Shown in pieces: positions 30,330 through 37,108 of a stretch of 41,658 nt of DNA. The position numbers and the translations under genes are program-made. The stretch spans positions 1 through 41,658 of the forward strand of contig JANMVT010000131.1 in the NCBI GenBank assembly GCA_031392945.1. The letters run 5' to 3'. The notes below the pieces were generated by a model. That model searched no databases. It was not told where the DNA came from and was given only the letters and a program-made list of their open reading frames with translations. The stretch's first letter is position 1. Each line of letters opens with the position of its first letter. Origin of the DNA: JANYCG01 sp031392945. GTDB lineage: Bacteria > Pseudomonadota > Gammaproteobacteria > Burkholderiales > Burkholderiaceae_C.

Positions 30330-32375
30330 TCAGGCTGCGGGCGGACCGGATTCCGCAGCGGGCCAGAAAAAACGCATTGGTTGGGTGCGCCATCTTCGCA
30401 GAATCGCGGCACGGATCCGCACCCGGTCCACGCCAGTGACGTTGTGCGCCCGCAAGGCCAGGCGAAACGCCAGGTAAAAGCTCACCCCCAGGTTCATCGC
30501 GCCGATCAGGGGAAGGGCGGCCACACACCACCACAGGGCATTTTGCTGCAACACCGGCCAGCCGGTGGCGGCGCAGGCGGCAGCGAGTTGCCCGGCCGAG
30601 AGGGTGACGTGGCGCACCTCCAGGCCAAGGCCAAAAAAGCTGGCGATCGGCGGAATCAAGCCCAGCAAAAACCCCAGCGACACGCTGGCCGCCAGGCTGG
30701 AGATGTTGTCCCGCATGAAGTGCGCCCAGCGCGCCGCGCGCGCCGGACCCAGCAGGCCGGTGACCTGCGGGTTGTAACGGATGGCAGACTGCAGTCGGTG
30801 CAGCACAAACCAGTTTTCTGCCCAGCCCGCGATGATGCTCGAAGCAAACAGCAGCACCCCGGTGAAGGCGGCAAACAGCAGGGTGGGGCCCAGCAGGCTC
30901 AGGCTCTCAAATACATGCGCGGCCTCTTTGGCATTGATCATCGGGCTGCCCCAGGCGGCCTGGATGCCGGCTGACAGCAGCACCACGGCGGGGACCACCA
31001 CCAGCACATTGCCCAGCACCGCCGCCACTTGGGAGCGCACCAGGTGCGTGACTTCATCGACAAAGCCGTCCAGCGCATGCGCCTCGCTCAGGTCTTTGAG
31101 TTTGGCCGCCATGGCCGGGGCGGTCATCGCCGGTTGTTTGGTGGCCAGCGTGAAATGCAGCAGGCCAATGGCGACAAAACTGGCGGCGTACACCACGCTG
31201 GACCAAAACCCGCTCCAAAAAGCCGACAGCGCCAGCGTCATCACCATGAATTTGAGCCAGGTCGTCGCGGCCGTCAAGGCCCCGCCGCCCGCCGCCTGGC
31301 CCAGCATGGCGCGGTATTGCGCGGCCGTGCGGGTGATGTAGTGCTCGCCGGTCTCCGAACTGCGGTCGGCTACCTTGGCGGCCAGCAAGGACGAGTTGGA
31401 CGCCACCAGCACGCGCAGGCTGCGCCGTTCCTGCCCCACCACCACCAGGTGCGACAGCAGCCAGGCGGTACTCAGGTGCGGGTTGGGGGAGATCAGGCAG
31501 TCCAGCAGCGCGCGGATGCGCAACACCCGCTCGCGCAACTGGCGCAGGCGAAACACCAAATTGACTGAAATGCCGTGTTCATCCAGGTGCACGTACACGG
31601 TGGAGGCGGCCTGGCGGCAACGCTCCAGGCGCTCGCGGAAAGTTTGCAGACAGGCTTGCAGGCGGGTTTCGCTGTCAGGGTCGGCATCGGCGCCGGCGTT
31701 GGCATGGTCCAAAAACGCTGCACGCAGGCGTTCAAAATCCTGCGGCAGGGCGTGAAACGGCTCGGCCTCGCGGGCTTGCGCACTCATGCGCAGGCGAAGC
31801 TCGGGCGCGAATCCGGTGGCCCGGACTTGGCTGGTGCAATAAGTGACGGCTTCGAGCACCGACGATTCCCACAGGCTGATGTTGGCCCGCGCGCCCGCGC
31901 GCGCTTCGCCGGTGCCGGGGCTGAGGATGGCCGCCACACGGGCGAGCAATTCAGCGTCCATGGCGGTGATCCAGGCCGCATCGAAACGGTCGTTCAAGAC
32001 CAGGGAAAACAGCTCGGACGCATCCGCCGTCTCGGGTGTGGCCGGCAGAACCTTCAGGCGCAGGCGTTCGGCCAGCTCGCTCATGAAGGCGTGGCGCGAA
32101 GCAAAGCCGAAATCGGCCAGCAAGGTGGTGCCATCCACCGTCTCCAGCAGCGCCTGCCACCATGCCTGCGCCTGTTGCACCGCGCCGGGGCGGGCTTGCA
32201 GGGCGTCCAGGAACAGCCCAAGGCGGGCCAGCGCGCCTTGGGCCGCGTGGCCGTCGCCGCGCAGCCAGGTGAACAAAGCCACCAGCCACAAATGCCGCTC
32301 AACCAGGCCGGCCTGCGGATCCAGCGCGTCCAGCAGGGCTGGCAGGCTGGTTTGGGTGGCGGGGCGCCGCAGCAT
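30330..32375 (-). CDS. Gcr-family (PF10136) integral membrane protein, annotated in databases as site-specific recombinase
   Basis: 681 residues. The N-terminal two thirds are helical and soluble; the C-terminal third carries five to seven membrane segments (for example in WLKFMVMTLALSAFWSGFWS and GNVLVVVPAVVLLSAGIQAA). It corresponds to the SpecificRecomb/Gcr family of betaproteobacteria. No recombinase catalytic tetrad (tyrosine or serine type) is visible, so the family name is probably historical and misleading. The ATG at 32375 overlaps the apaG stop (TGATG). Its position between apaG and thiL suggests a housekeeping envelope role, not mobility. Confidence 0.85.
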   Translation of the reverse strand: MLRRPATQTSLPALLDALDPQAGLVERHLWLVALFTWLRGDGHAAQGALARLGLFLDALQARPGAVQQAQAWWQALLETVDGTTLLADFGFASRHAFMSELAERLRLKVLPATPETADASELFSLVLNDRFDAAWITAMDAELLARVAAILSPGTGEARAGARANISLWESSVLEAVTYCTSQVRATGFAPELRLRMSAQAREAEPFHALPQDFERLRAAFLDHANAGADADPDSETRLQACLQTFRERLERCRQAASTVYVHLDEHGISVNLVFRLRQLRERVLRIRALLDCLISPNPHLSTAWLLSHLVVVGQERRSLRVLVASNSSLLAAKVADRSSETGEHYITRTAAQYRAMLGQAAGGGALTAATTWLKFMVMTLALSAFWSGFWSSVVYAASFVAIGLLHFTLATKQPAMTAPAMAAKLKDLSEAHALDGFVDEVTHLVRSQVAAVLGNVLVVVPAVVLLSAGIQAAWGSPMINAKEAAHVFESLSLLGPTLLFAAFTGVLLFASSIIAGWAENWFVLHRLQSAIRYNPQVTGLLGPARAARWAHFMRDNISSLAASVSLGFLLGLIPPIASFFGLGLEVRHVTLSAGQLAAACAATGWPVLQQNALWWCVAALPLIGAMNLGVSFYLAFRLALRAHNVTGVDRVRIRAAILRRWRTQPMRFFWPAAESGPPAA

Positions 32376-32764
32376 CAATGCAGGGTGCGCGCGCCGCCGC
32401 CGCTCAGCGCGTCCAGCACAAACATGGGGACATCCACATCAAATTTCTCGCCATCTTCCGCCACGCAAAAAAAGCTGCCGTGCATGGTGCCAGTGGCCGT
32501 GCGCAGGCGGGTGCCGCTGGTGTATTCAAAGGTGTCGCCGGGTTTGAGCAGGGGCTGCTGGCCGACCACGCCCAGGCCTTTGACCTTTTCGGTGCGGCCA
32601 TTGGCGTCGTTGACGTTCCAGGCGCGCGATATCAGCTGGGCAGCCACGTCCCCGGTATTGGTGATCTTGACGCTGTAGGCGAACACGAACATCCCCTGTT
32701 CGGGGGCCGATTGTTCGGGCAAAAAGCGCGGCTGGACTTCTACGCGGAATTGGTACTTGGGCAT
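32375..32764 (-). CDS. apaG: ApaG (Co2+/Mg2+ efflux-associated) protein
   Basis: 129 residues, full length for the ApaG/DUF525 family. It has a beta-sandwich fold, with FVFAYSVKITNTGDVAAQLISRAW-type strands (about 26-49) and GVVGQQPLLKPGDTFEYTSG typical of the family, ending GTMHGSFFCV. Function is unsettled; it is linked to divalent cation tolerance and, in F-box homologues, to ligand binding. It is divergent from rpe across about 100 bp and is the first gene of the thiL-pgpA operon. Confidence 0.93.
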   Translation of the reverse strand: MPKYQFRVEVQPRFLPEQSAPEQGMFVFAYSVKITNTGDVAAQLISRAWNVNDANGRTEKVKGLGVVGQQPLLKPGDTFEYTSGTRLRTATGTMHGSFFCVAEDGEKFDVDVPMFVLDALSGGGARTLH

Positions 32765-32821
32765 GCCCCGATGCTAACTGCGAAAATACCCCCAAAACCC
32801 GATCACACTTTGTAACCCCTG

Positions 32822-32844
32822 AGATATCCGGTCACACGATATCT
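32822..32844. promoter_or_regulatory. Inverted repeat in the rpe leader
   Basis: A perfect 7-bp inverted repeat AGATATC/GATATCT with a 9-bp spacer, centred about 32 bp upstream of the rpe start and within the apaG-rpe divergent gap. It could be an operator or an mRNA leader hairpin. Only the symmetry is observed. Confidence 0.3.
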
Positions 32845-32865
32845 TCAACCCATCTCCCTGAACCG

Positions 32866-33540
32866 ATGATTTACCGAATCGCCCCGTCCATCCTGGCCGC
32901 CGACCTTGCCCAACTGGGCAGCGAGGTCCAGTCCGTCATCGCAGCCGGCTGCGACTGGATCCATTTCGACGTGATGGACAACCATTACGTCCCCAACCTT
33001 ACCTTTGGCCCGATGATTTGCAGCGCCATCAAGCCGCACGCCAAAACCGCCGGCGGCGTGGCCGTGCCCATCGACGTGCACTTGATGGTGCAGCCAGTGG
33101 ACGCGCTGGCCCAGGCCTTCGCCGACGCCGGTGCCGACCTGATCAGCTTCCATCCCGATGCGTCGGGCCACGTGCACCGCAGCATTCAGGCGATCAAGGC
33201 CAGAGGCTGCCAGGTCGGCCTGGTGTTCAACCCGGCAGCGTCGCTGGACGTGCTGGACTGGGTGATTGACGAGCTGGACCTGATTTTGATCATGAGCGTC
33301 AACCCCGGCTTCGGCGGGCAAAGCTTCATCGACTCGGCGCTGCGCAAGATTGCAGCGGCACGCCAGCGCATCCAAGCGTGCGGCAAGGACATCCGCCTGG
33401 AGGTGGATGGCGGCATCAAGGCCGACAACATCCGGCGCGTGGCCGACGCGGGCGCAGATACCTTCGTGGCAGGTAGCGCAATCTTCAACGCCAGTGACCG
33501 GAAGTCCGTGGTGGACGCCATGCGCAGCGCGTTGCGGTAA
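32866..33540 (+). CDS. rpe: Ribulose-phosphate 3-epimerase
   Basis: 224 residues, complete TIM-barrel epimerase. Motifs: PSILAADLAQLG (5-16), HFDVMDNHYVPNLTFGP with catalytic Asp and metal ligands, DVHLMVQP, MSVNPGFGGQSF and VDGGIKADN. It interconverts ribulose-5-phosphate and xylulose-5-phosphate in the pentose phosphate pathway or Calvin cycle. It stands upstream of gph and the trp genes, the order usual in Burkholderiales. A degraded OmpA-family fragment now separates it from gph. Confidence 0.96.
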   Translation: MIYRIAPSILAADLAQLGSEVQSVIAAGCDWIHFDVMDNHYVPNLTFGPMICSAIKPHAKTAGGVAVPIDVHLMVQPVDALAQAFADAGADLISFHPDASGHVHRSIQAIKARGCQVGLVFNPAASLDVLDWVIDELDLILIMSVNPGFGGQSFIDSALRKIAAARQRIQACGKDIRLEVDGGIKADNIRRVADAGADTFVAGSAIFNASDRKSVVDAMRSALR

Positions 33541-33793
33541 GCCGGTCATAAAAATGCCAAAACACACCGACGCCGACGGCCGACACCGCAGGCGATGCGG
33601 ATGCCAACGAAATACTGGGCATGGAGCGTGCACTGTTTGTGGCGGGGTTGCTGAGTGGCGCCATATCGAAAAAGAAAAAGTTTCCGTCGAATCGCGGGAT
33701 GAAAGGAACCTGATCGTCGTGACGCCGAACAACACCGCTGAGCCGCGCAATCGGCGGGCCGAGGTGACGATTTGTTACAGCGACGATTCATAA
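33541..33793 (+). pseudogene. Degraded OmpA-family C-terminal fragment
   Basis: Pieces of an OmpA/MotB-like peptidoglycan-binding domain appear in two frames. DTAGDADANEILGMERALFVAGLLSGA (about 33583-33663) reads in one frame. Then KVSVESRDERNLIVVTPNN followed by TAEPRNRRAEVTICYSDDS reads in another and stops at 33793. The NTAEPRNRRAEVT ending is typical of OmpA domains. An upstream HTD-like piece lies in yet another frame. At least one frameshift separates the parts, and the first half of a normal domain plus all N-terminal sequence is missing. It is a remnant of an insertion between rpe and gph. Confidence 0.6.
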
Positions 33794-33794
33794 A

Positions 33795-34538
33795 GTGATT
33801 GAGCCAAGAGAGCAAGCCGGGCCAGCGCGGCGTCGTTTTGACGCCGCCATTGTGGATCTTGATGGCACGCTGGTCGACACATTGGACGATTTTGTCGCCG
33901 CCCTGAACCTTATGCTGCGTGATTTGTCGTTGCCGGGCGTAGACCGTGACCTAGTCCGGCCCTTGGTCGGAAAAGGCTCTGAACACCTGATAAAAAGCGT
34001 ATTGGCCCTCGTGAACAATAACAAGTGTGCTATACAAAACGTAGCTTTTAAGTCCTCAGTAAGTCATGACGACGAAATCTACAATAGGGCCTGGCAGAGT
34101 TATCAGCGCCATTACCGGGCGATCAACGGCCACTTTGCCAGCGTCTATCCTGGCGCGGTGGCTGGTTTGCAGCAACTCAAAGCGGCTGGGCTGAAACTGG
34201 CCTGCCTGACCAATAAACCCGGTGCGTTTGCCCTGGATTTGCTCAGGATCAAGGGGCTGGACGGTTTTTTTGAAGCGGTGTTTGGCGGCGATGCTTTCGA
34301 GCGCAAAAAGCCCGACCCACTGCCCCTGATCAAGACCTGCGCGGCCTTGGGCACGCAGCCAAAGCGGACTTTGATGATTGGCGATTCAAGCAACGACGCG
34401 CTTGCGGCCCGCGCCGCCGGTTGTCCGGTTCTGCTGGTGACTTATGGCTATAACCATGGCGAGCCGATAGAGTCCGTCGACGCGGACGGCTGGCTTGACT
34501 CGCTGGCGCACTGGCGCCAGGGTTTCCCGGCCAGTTGA
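33795..34538 (+). CDS. gph: Phosphoglycolate phosphatase (HAD family)
   Basis: 247 residues. GTG start at 33795, two bases after the OmpA-remnant stop. HAD motifs: DLDGTLVDT (21-29, nucleophile Asp), LTNKPG (motif II Ser/Thr), the Lys in ERKKPDPLP, and GDSSNDALAARAAG (motif IV acidic pair). It dephosphorylates 2-phosphoglycolate. A stretch at about residues 74-92, NNNKCAIQNVAFKSSVSHD, is AT-rich in DNA and about ten residues longer than usual at this point of the cap domain. It contains a GCTA...TAGC palindrome (34029-34045), so part of the cap appears derived from a repeat. Confidence 0.92.
   Translation: MIEPREQAGPARRRFDAAIVDLDGTLVDTLDDFVAALNLMLRDLSLPGVDRDLVRPLVGKGSEHLIKSVLALVNNNKCAIQNVAFKSSVSHDDEIYNRAWQSYQRHYRAINGHFASVYPGAVAGLQQLKAAGLKLACLTNKPGAFALDLLRIKGLDGFFEAVFGGDAFERKKPDPLPLIKTCAALGTQPKRTLMIGDSSNDALAARAAGCPVLLVTYGYNHGEPIESVDADGWLDSLAHWRQGFPAS
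34029..34045. repeat. AT-rich palindromic insert inside gph
   Basis: GCTATACAAAACGTAGC with GCTA/TAGC arms, within a longer AT-rich stretch (about 34012-34060) that interrupts GC-rich gph in frame. The hairpin arms resemble those of the dispersed AT-rich repeat seen at 22439, 26637, 37013 and 40112, but the conserved second half of that repeat is absent. Confidence 0.4.
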
Positions 34539-34567
34539 GGCGCCGAGGCCCGCCAAACGCGGTCTTT

Positions 34568-34575
34568 GCTACACT
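34568..34575 (+). promoter_or_regulatory. Extended -10 promoter element for trpL/trpE
   Basis: GCTACACT preceded by TTT gives TGCTACACT, an extended -10 (TGn plus TACACT, hexamer 34570-34575). A seven-base step leads to the A of the trpL ATG (34582), so the transcript may start at the start codon itself. No good -35 is visible at the normal spacing. Confidence 0.45.
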
Positions 34576-34581
34576 CTGCTC

Positions 34582-34665
34582 ATGTTCATTCATCGCACTG
34601 AAATCACGGGGTTTAGCGACCGGGGAGCCTGGCCCTGGCGTCGGCGCGTAGCTGTCTCCCGCTGA
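34582..34665 (+). CDS. trpL: trp leader peptide
   Basis: 27 codons starting MFIHRTEITG and containing W-P-W at residues 17-19 (GAWPWRRR), followed by alternative stem structures and trpE. Two near-adjacent tryptophan codons in a short frame ahead of trpE are the signature of ribosome-mediated attenuation. No Shine-Dalgarno is present, and with the extended -10 at 34570 the leader might be translated from a leaderless transcript. Confidence 0.8.
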   Translation: MFIHRTEITGFSDRGAWPWRRRVAVSR

Positions 34666-34702
34666 TTGGCGCGCCGGTCCCGGCACCCGCGTGTTTCGCG
34701 CC
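34642..34702 (+). promoter_or_regulatory. Mutually exclusive trp leader hairpins
   Basis: CGGCGCG (34642-34648) can pair with CGCGCCG (34670-34676). The second strand overlaps GGCGCG (34668-34673), which can instead pair with CGCGCC (34697-34702). The first hairpin overlaps the end of trpL, so ribosome stalling at its Trp codons would switch between them, as in attenuation. Confidence 0.55.
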
Positions 34703-34730
34703 TCACACTTGAGGCATTGAATTGAATGAA

Positions 34731-34770
34731 CGCCCCCGCAAGCACGGGGGTGAGCAATAAAAGGCTCTTT
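34731..34770 (+). terminator. Probable trp attenuator hairpin, weak U-tract
   Basis: CCCCCG (34733-34738) and CGGGGG (34745-34750) form a strong stem around CAAGCA, extendable by a G-T and a C-G pair. It is not followed by a T-run; instead a short GAGC/GCTC hairpin (34752-34755 with 34764-34767) precedes TTTCC. It may be a weakened attenuator or end just in the trpE ribosome-site region. Confidence 0.5.
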
Positions 34771-34772
34771 CC

Positions 34773-36353
34773 ATGATTTCCGAACTTGAATTCAAACATT
34801 TGAGCGCGCAAGGGTTCAACCGCATCCCGCTGATGCTTGAAGCCTTTGCCGACCTTGAGACGCCGCTGTCCCTGTATCTGAAACTGGCGTATTCGAGCAA
34901 CGCGGGCAAATACAGTTTTTTGCTTGAATCCGTCGTCGGCGGCGAACGGTTTGGCCGCTACAGCTTCATCGGCCTGCCCGCCCGCACGCTGGTGCGCGCG
35001 CGTGGTTTTGGCTCGGATGCGGTGACCGAAGTGGTGACCGACGGCGTGGTGGTCGAGACGTCGAGCGCCAATCCACTGGATTTCATCGCCGGCTACCAAC
35101 AACGGTTCAAAGTCGCGCTGCGCCCGGGCCTGCCGCGTTTTTGCGGCGGGCTGGCAGGTTATTTCGGCTACGACGCAGCGCGTTACATCGAGAAGAAGCT
35201 GGAAGCCACCTGCCCGCCCGACACCCTGGGTTGCCCCGACATTCTGCTGCTGCAATGCGAAGAACTGGCGGTGATCGACAACCTGTCGGGCAAGTTGTAT
35301 TTGATCGTCTACGCCGACCCGAAGCAGAACGAGGCCTGGGCCAATGCCAAAAAACGCCTGCGCGAGCTGAAGGAGAAACTCAAATATTCGGTCAGCGCGC
35401 CCGTGGTCAGGCCAACCCAGGGTTACCCGGCCGAGCGCGATTTCGCCAAGGCGGATTACATCAAGGCCGTGGAGCGCGCCAAGGCGCTGATCGCCGATGG
35501 CGACTTCATGCAGGTGCAGGTGGGCCAGCGCATCAAGAAGCGCTTCACCGAGTCGCCGCTCTCGCTGTACCGGGCATTGCGCTCGCTGAACCCCAGCCCC
35601 TACATGTATTACTACCACTTTGGCGATTTCCATGTGGTGGGCGCGTCGCCCGAGATTCTGGTGCGACAGGAGCAGATCGCCGCCGCGACGGGCCGCCCCA
35701 AGCAAGGCACGGCCCCCCCGGGGGGCAGCGAAGTACACGCAGTGACAAGCGTGGGGGCCAGTTTCGAGCAAAAAATTACCATCCGGCCCCTGGCGGGAAC
35801 CAGGCCGCGCGGCGCCAGCGCCGAGCTGGACAAAGCGGCGGAACACGAGCTCATCAACGACCCCAAGGAGCGCGCCGAACACGTGATGCTGATCGACCTG
35901 GCGCGCAATGACATTGGCCGCATCGCCAAGATTGGCACTGTCAAGGTCACCGACGCCTTTCAGGTGGAGCGGTACAGCCACGTCATGCACATTGTCAGCA
36001 ACGTCGAGGGCATCTTGAACGACGGCATGACGAACATGGACGTGCTCAAGGCGACCTTCCCGGCGGGCACGCTTACTGGCGCGCCCAAGGTGCACGCGAT
36101 GGAGCTGATTGACCAGTTGGAGATCACCAAGCGCGGCATCTACGGCGGGGCCTGTGGTTACCTGAGCTTTGCCGGCGACATGGATGTGGCCATCGCCATC
36201 CGCACCGGCATCATCAAGGACGGCATGTTGTATGTGCAGGCGGCCGCTGGCGTGGTGGCCGATTCGGTTCCCGAGCTGGAATGGCGCGAGACTGAAGCCA
36301 AGGCGCGCGCCTTGCTGCGCGCTGCCGAGCTGGTTGAAGAAGGGCTGGAGTGA
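34773..36353 (+). CDS. trpE: Anthranilate synthase component I
   Basis: 526 residues, catalytic chorismate-binding subunit. Core motifs: GGLAGYFGYDAARY, QVQVGQRI, NPSPYMYYYHFGDFHVVGAS, RPLAGTRPRG, DPKERAEHVMLIDLARND, FPAGTLTGAPKVHAMELID and GGACGYLSFAGDMD. With TrpG it makes anthranilate from chorismate and glutamine. Unusually, residues 307-329 (GRPKQGTAPPGG, then SEVHAVTSVGA) are an extra 23-residue insert encoded by a 69-bp GC-rich inverted-repeat element between ASPEILVRQ and KITIRPLAG. The frame is preserved and all later catalytic motifs are present, so it is probably functional. Confidence 0.96.
   Translation: MISELEFKHLSAQGFNRIPLMLEAFADLETPLSLYLKLAYSSNAGKYSFLLESVVGGERFGRYSFIGLPARTLVRARGFGSDAVTEVVTDGVVVETSSANPLDFIAGYQQRFKVALRPGLPRFCGGLAGYFGYDAARYIEKKLEATCPPDTLGCPDILLLQCEELAVIDNLSGKLYLIVYADPKQNEAWANAKKRLRELKEKLKYSVSAPVVRPTQGYPAERDFAKADYIKAVERAKALIADGDFMQVQVGQRIKKRFTESPLSLYRALRSLNPSPYMYYYHFGDFHVVGASPEILVRQEQIAAATGRPKQGTAPPGGSEVHAVTSVGASFEQKITIRPLAGTRPRGASAELDKAAEHELINDPKERAEHVMLIDLARNDIGRIAKIGTVKVTDAFQVERYSHVMHIVSNVEGILNDGMTNMDVLKATFPAGTLTGAPKVHAMELIDQLEITKRGIYGGACGYLSFAGDMDVAIAIRTGIIKDGMLYVQAAAGVVADSVPELEWRETEAKARALLRAAELVEEGLE
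35691..35759 (+). repeat. GC-rich inverted-repeat element inserted in frame in trpE
   Basis: 69 bp, exactly 23 codons. It starts GGCCGCCCCA and ends TGGGGGCC (near-complementary ends), with an internal GGCCCCCCCGGGGGGC palindrome (35711-35726). It resembles GC-rich dispersed repeats of Comamonadaceae intergenic regions, from memory and not verified. Being a multiple of three without stops, it is tolerated in a surface loop. Confidence 0.65.
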
Positions 36354-36358
36354 ACACC

Positions 36359-36958
36359 ATGGCAAATCCATCCAATTCCAAAATCAGGCTGTTGATGATC
36401 GACAACTACGACAGCTTCACCTACAACATCGTCCAGTATTTTGGCGAACTGGGGGCCGAGGTTGAGGTGTTCCGCAATGATGAAATCACGGTCGAAGGCA
36501 TTGCCGCGCGCGCGCCCGACCGGCTGGTGGTATCCCCAGGCCCGTGCACGCCGAACGAGGCCGGTATTTCGGTGGCGGCCATCCAGCACTTTGCGGGCAA
36601 GGTACCGATATTGGGCGTGTGCCTGGGCCATCAAGCCATTGGCGCGGCTTTTGGCGGCAAGATCATCCGGGCGCAGCAGTTGATGCACGGCAAAACCAGC
36701 GTGATCACGACGACACAGCAGGGGGTGTTTGCCGGACTGCCGGAAAAGTTCACCGTCAACCGCTACCATTCGCTGGCGATCGAGCGTGCGTCCTGCCCGG
36801 CCGATTTGAAGGCCACCGCCTGGACCGACGACGGCGAGATCATGGGGGTGCGCCACACCGGTTTTGCGCAAGACGTGCGCATCGAAGGGCTGCAGTTTCA
36901 CCCCGAGTCGATCCTGACCGAACACGGCCACGCGATGTTGAAGAACTTTTTGAACTGA
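36359..36958 (+). CDS. trpG: Anthranilate synthase component II (glutamine amidotransferase)
   Basis: 199 residues from the ATG at 36359 (MANPSNSKIRLLMIDNYDSF), which has GGAG (36347-36350) eight bases upstream. A GTG at 36350 overlapping the trpE stop is the alternative start. Class I amidotransferase triad: Cys in GVCLGHQAIG, His in FHPESI and the following Glu. It supplies ammonia from glutamine to TrpE. In the trp unit it is followed by ltaE, then trpD and trpC. Confidence 0.95.
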   Translation: MANPSNSKIRLLMIDNYDSFTYNIVQYFGELGAEVEVFRNDEITVEGIAARAPDRLVVSPGPCTPNEAGISVAAIQHFAGKVPILGVCLGHQAIGAAFGGKIIRAQQLMHGKTSVITTTQQGVFAGLPEKFTVNRYHSLAIERASCPADLKATAWTDDGEIMGVRHTGFAQDVRIEGLQFHPESILTEHGHAMLKNFLN

Positions 36959-37012
36959 GCGGCGCGGACCGGCGGCGAATCAATGAAGCGGCGCCGTTCA
37001 GTTCAAGTATTG

Positions 37013-37070
37013 AAATGCTATATTAAATGAAGCAAACTATCTATATTCCACGAGGAAAAACGCCCTGTTT
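37013..37070 (+). repeat. AT-rich dispersed repeat, copy B (trpG-ltaE gap)
   Basis: It reads AAATGCTATATTAAATGAAG, then CAAACTATCTATATTCCACG and AGGAAAAACGCCCTGTTTTA, and lines up closely with copy A at 22439. No ATG is at the usual place, but the same frame encodes IYIPRGKTPCF, similar to the peptides of the other copies. Confidence 0.7.
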
Positions 37071-37108
37071 TATTGGAATATTCCAGGGTTCACAGTGAAT
37101 TGATCAAA

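Noticed and set aside
34590..36371. 593-codon minus-strand frame opposite trpE
   Set aside because: Shadow of the well-conserved trpE; no domain of its own.
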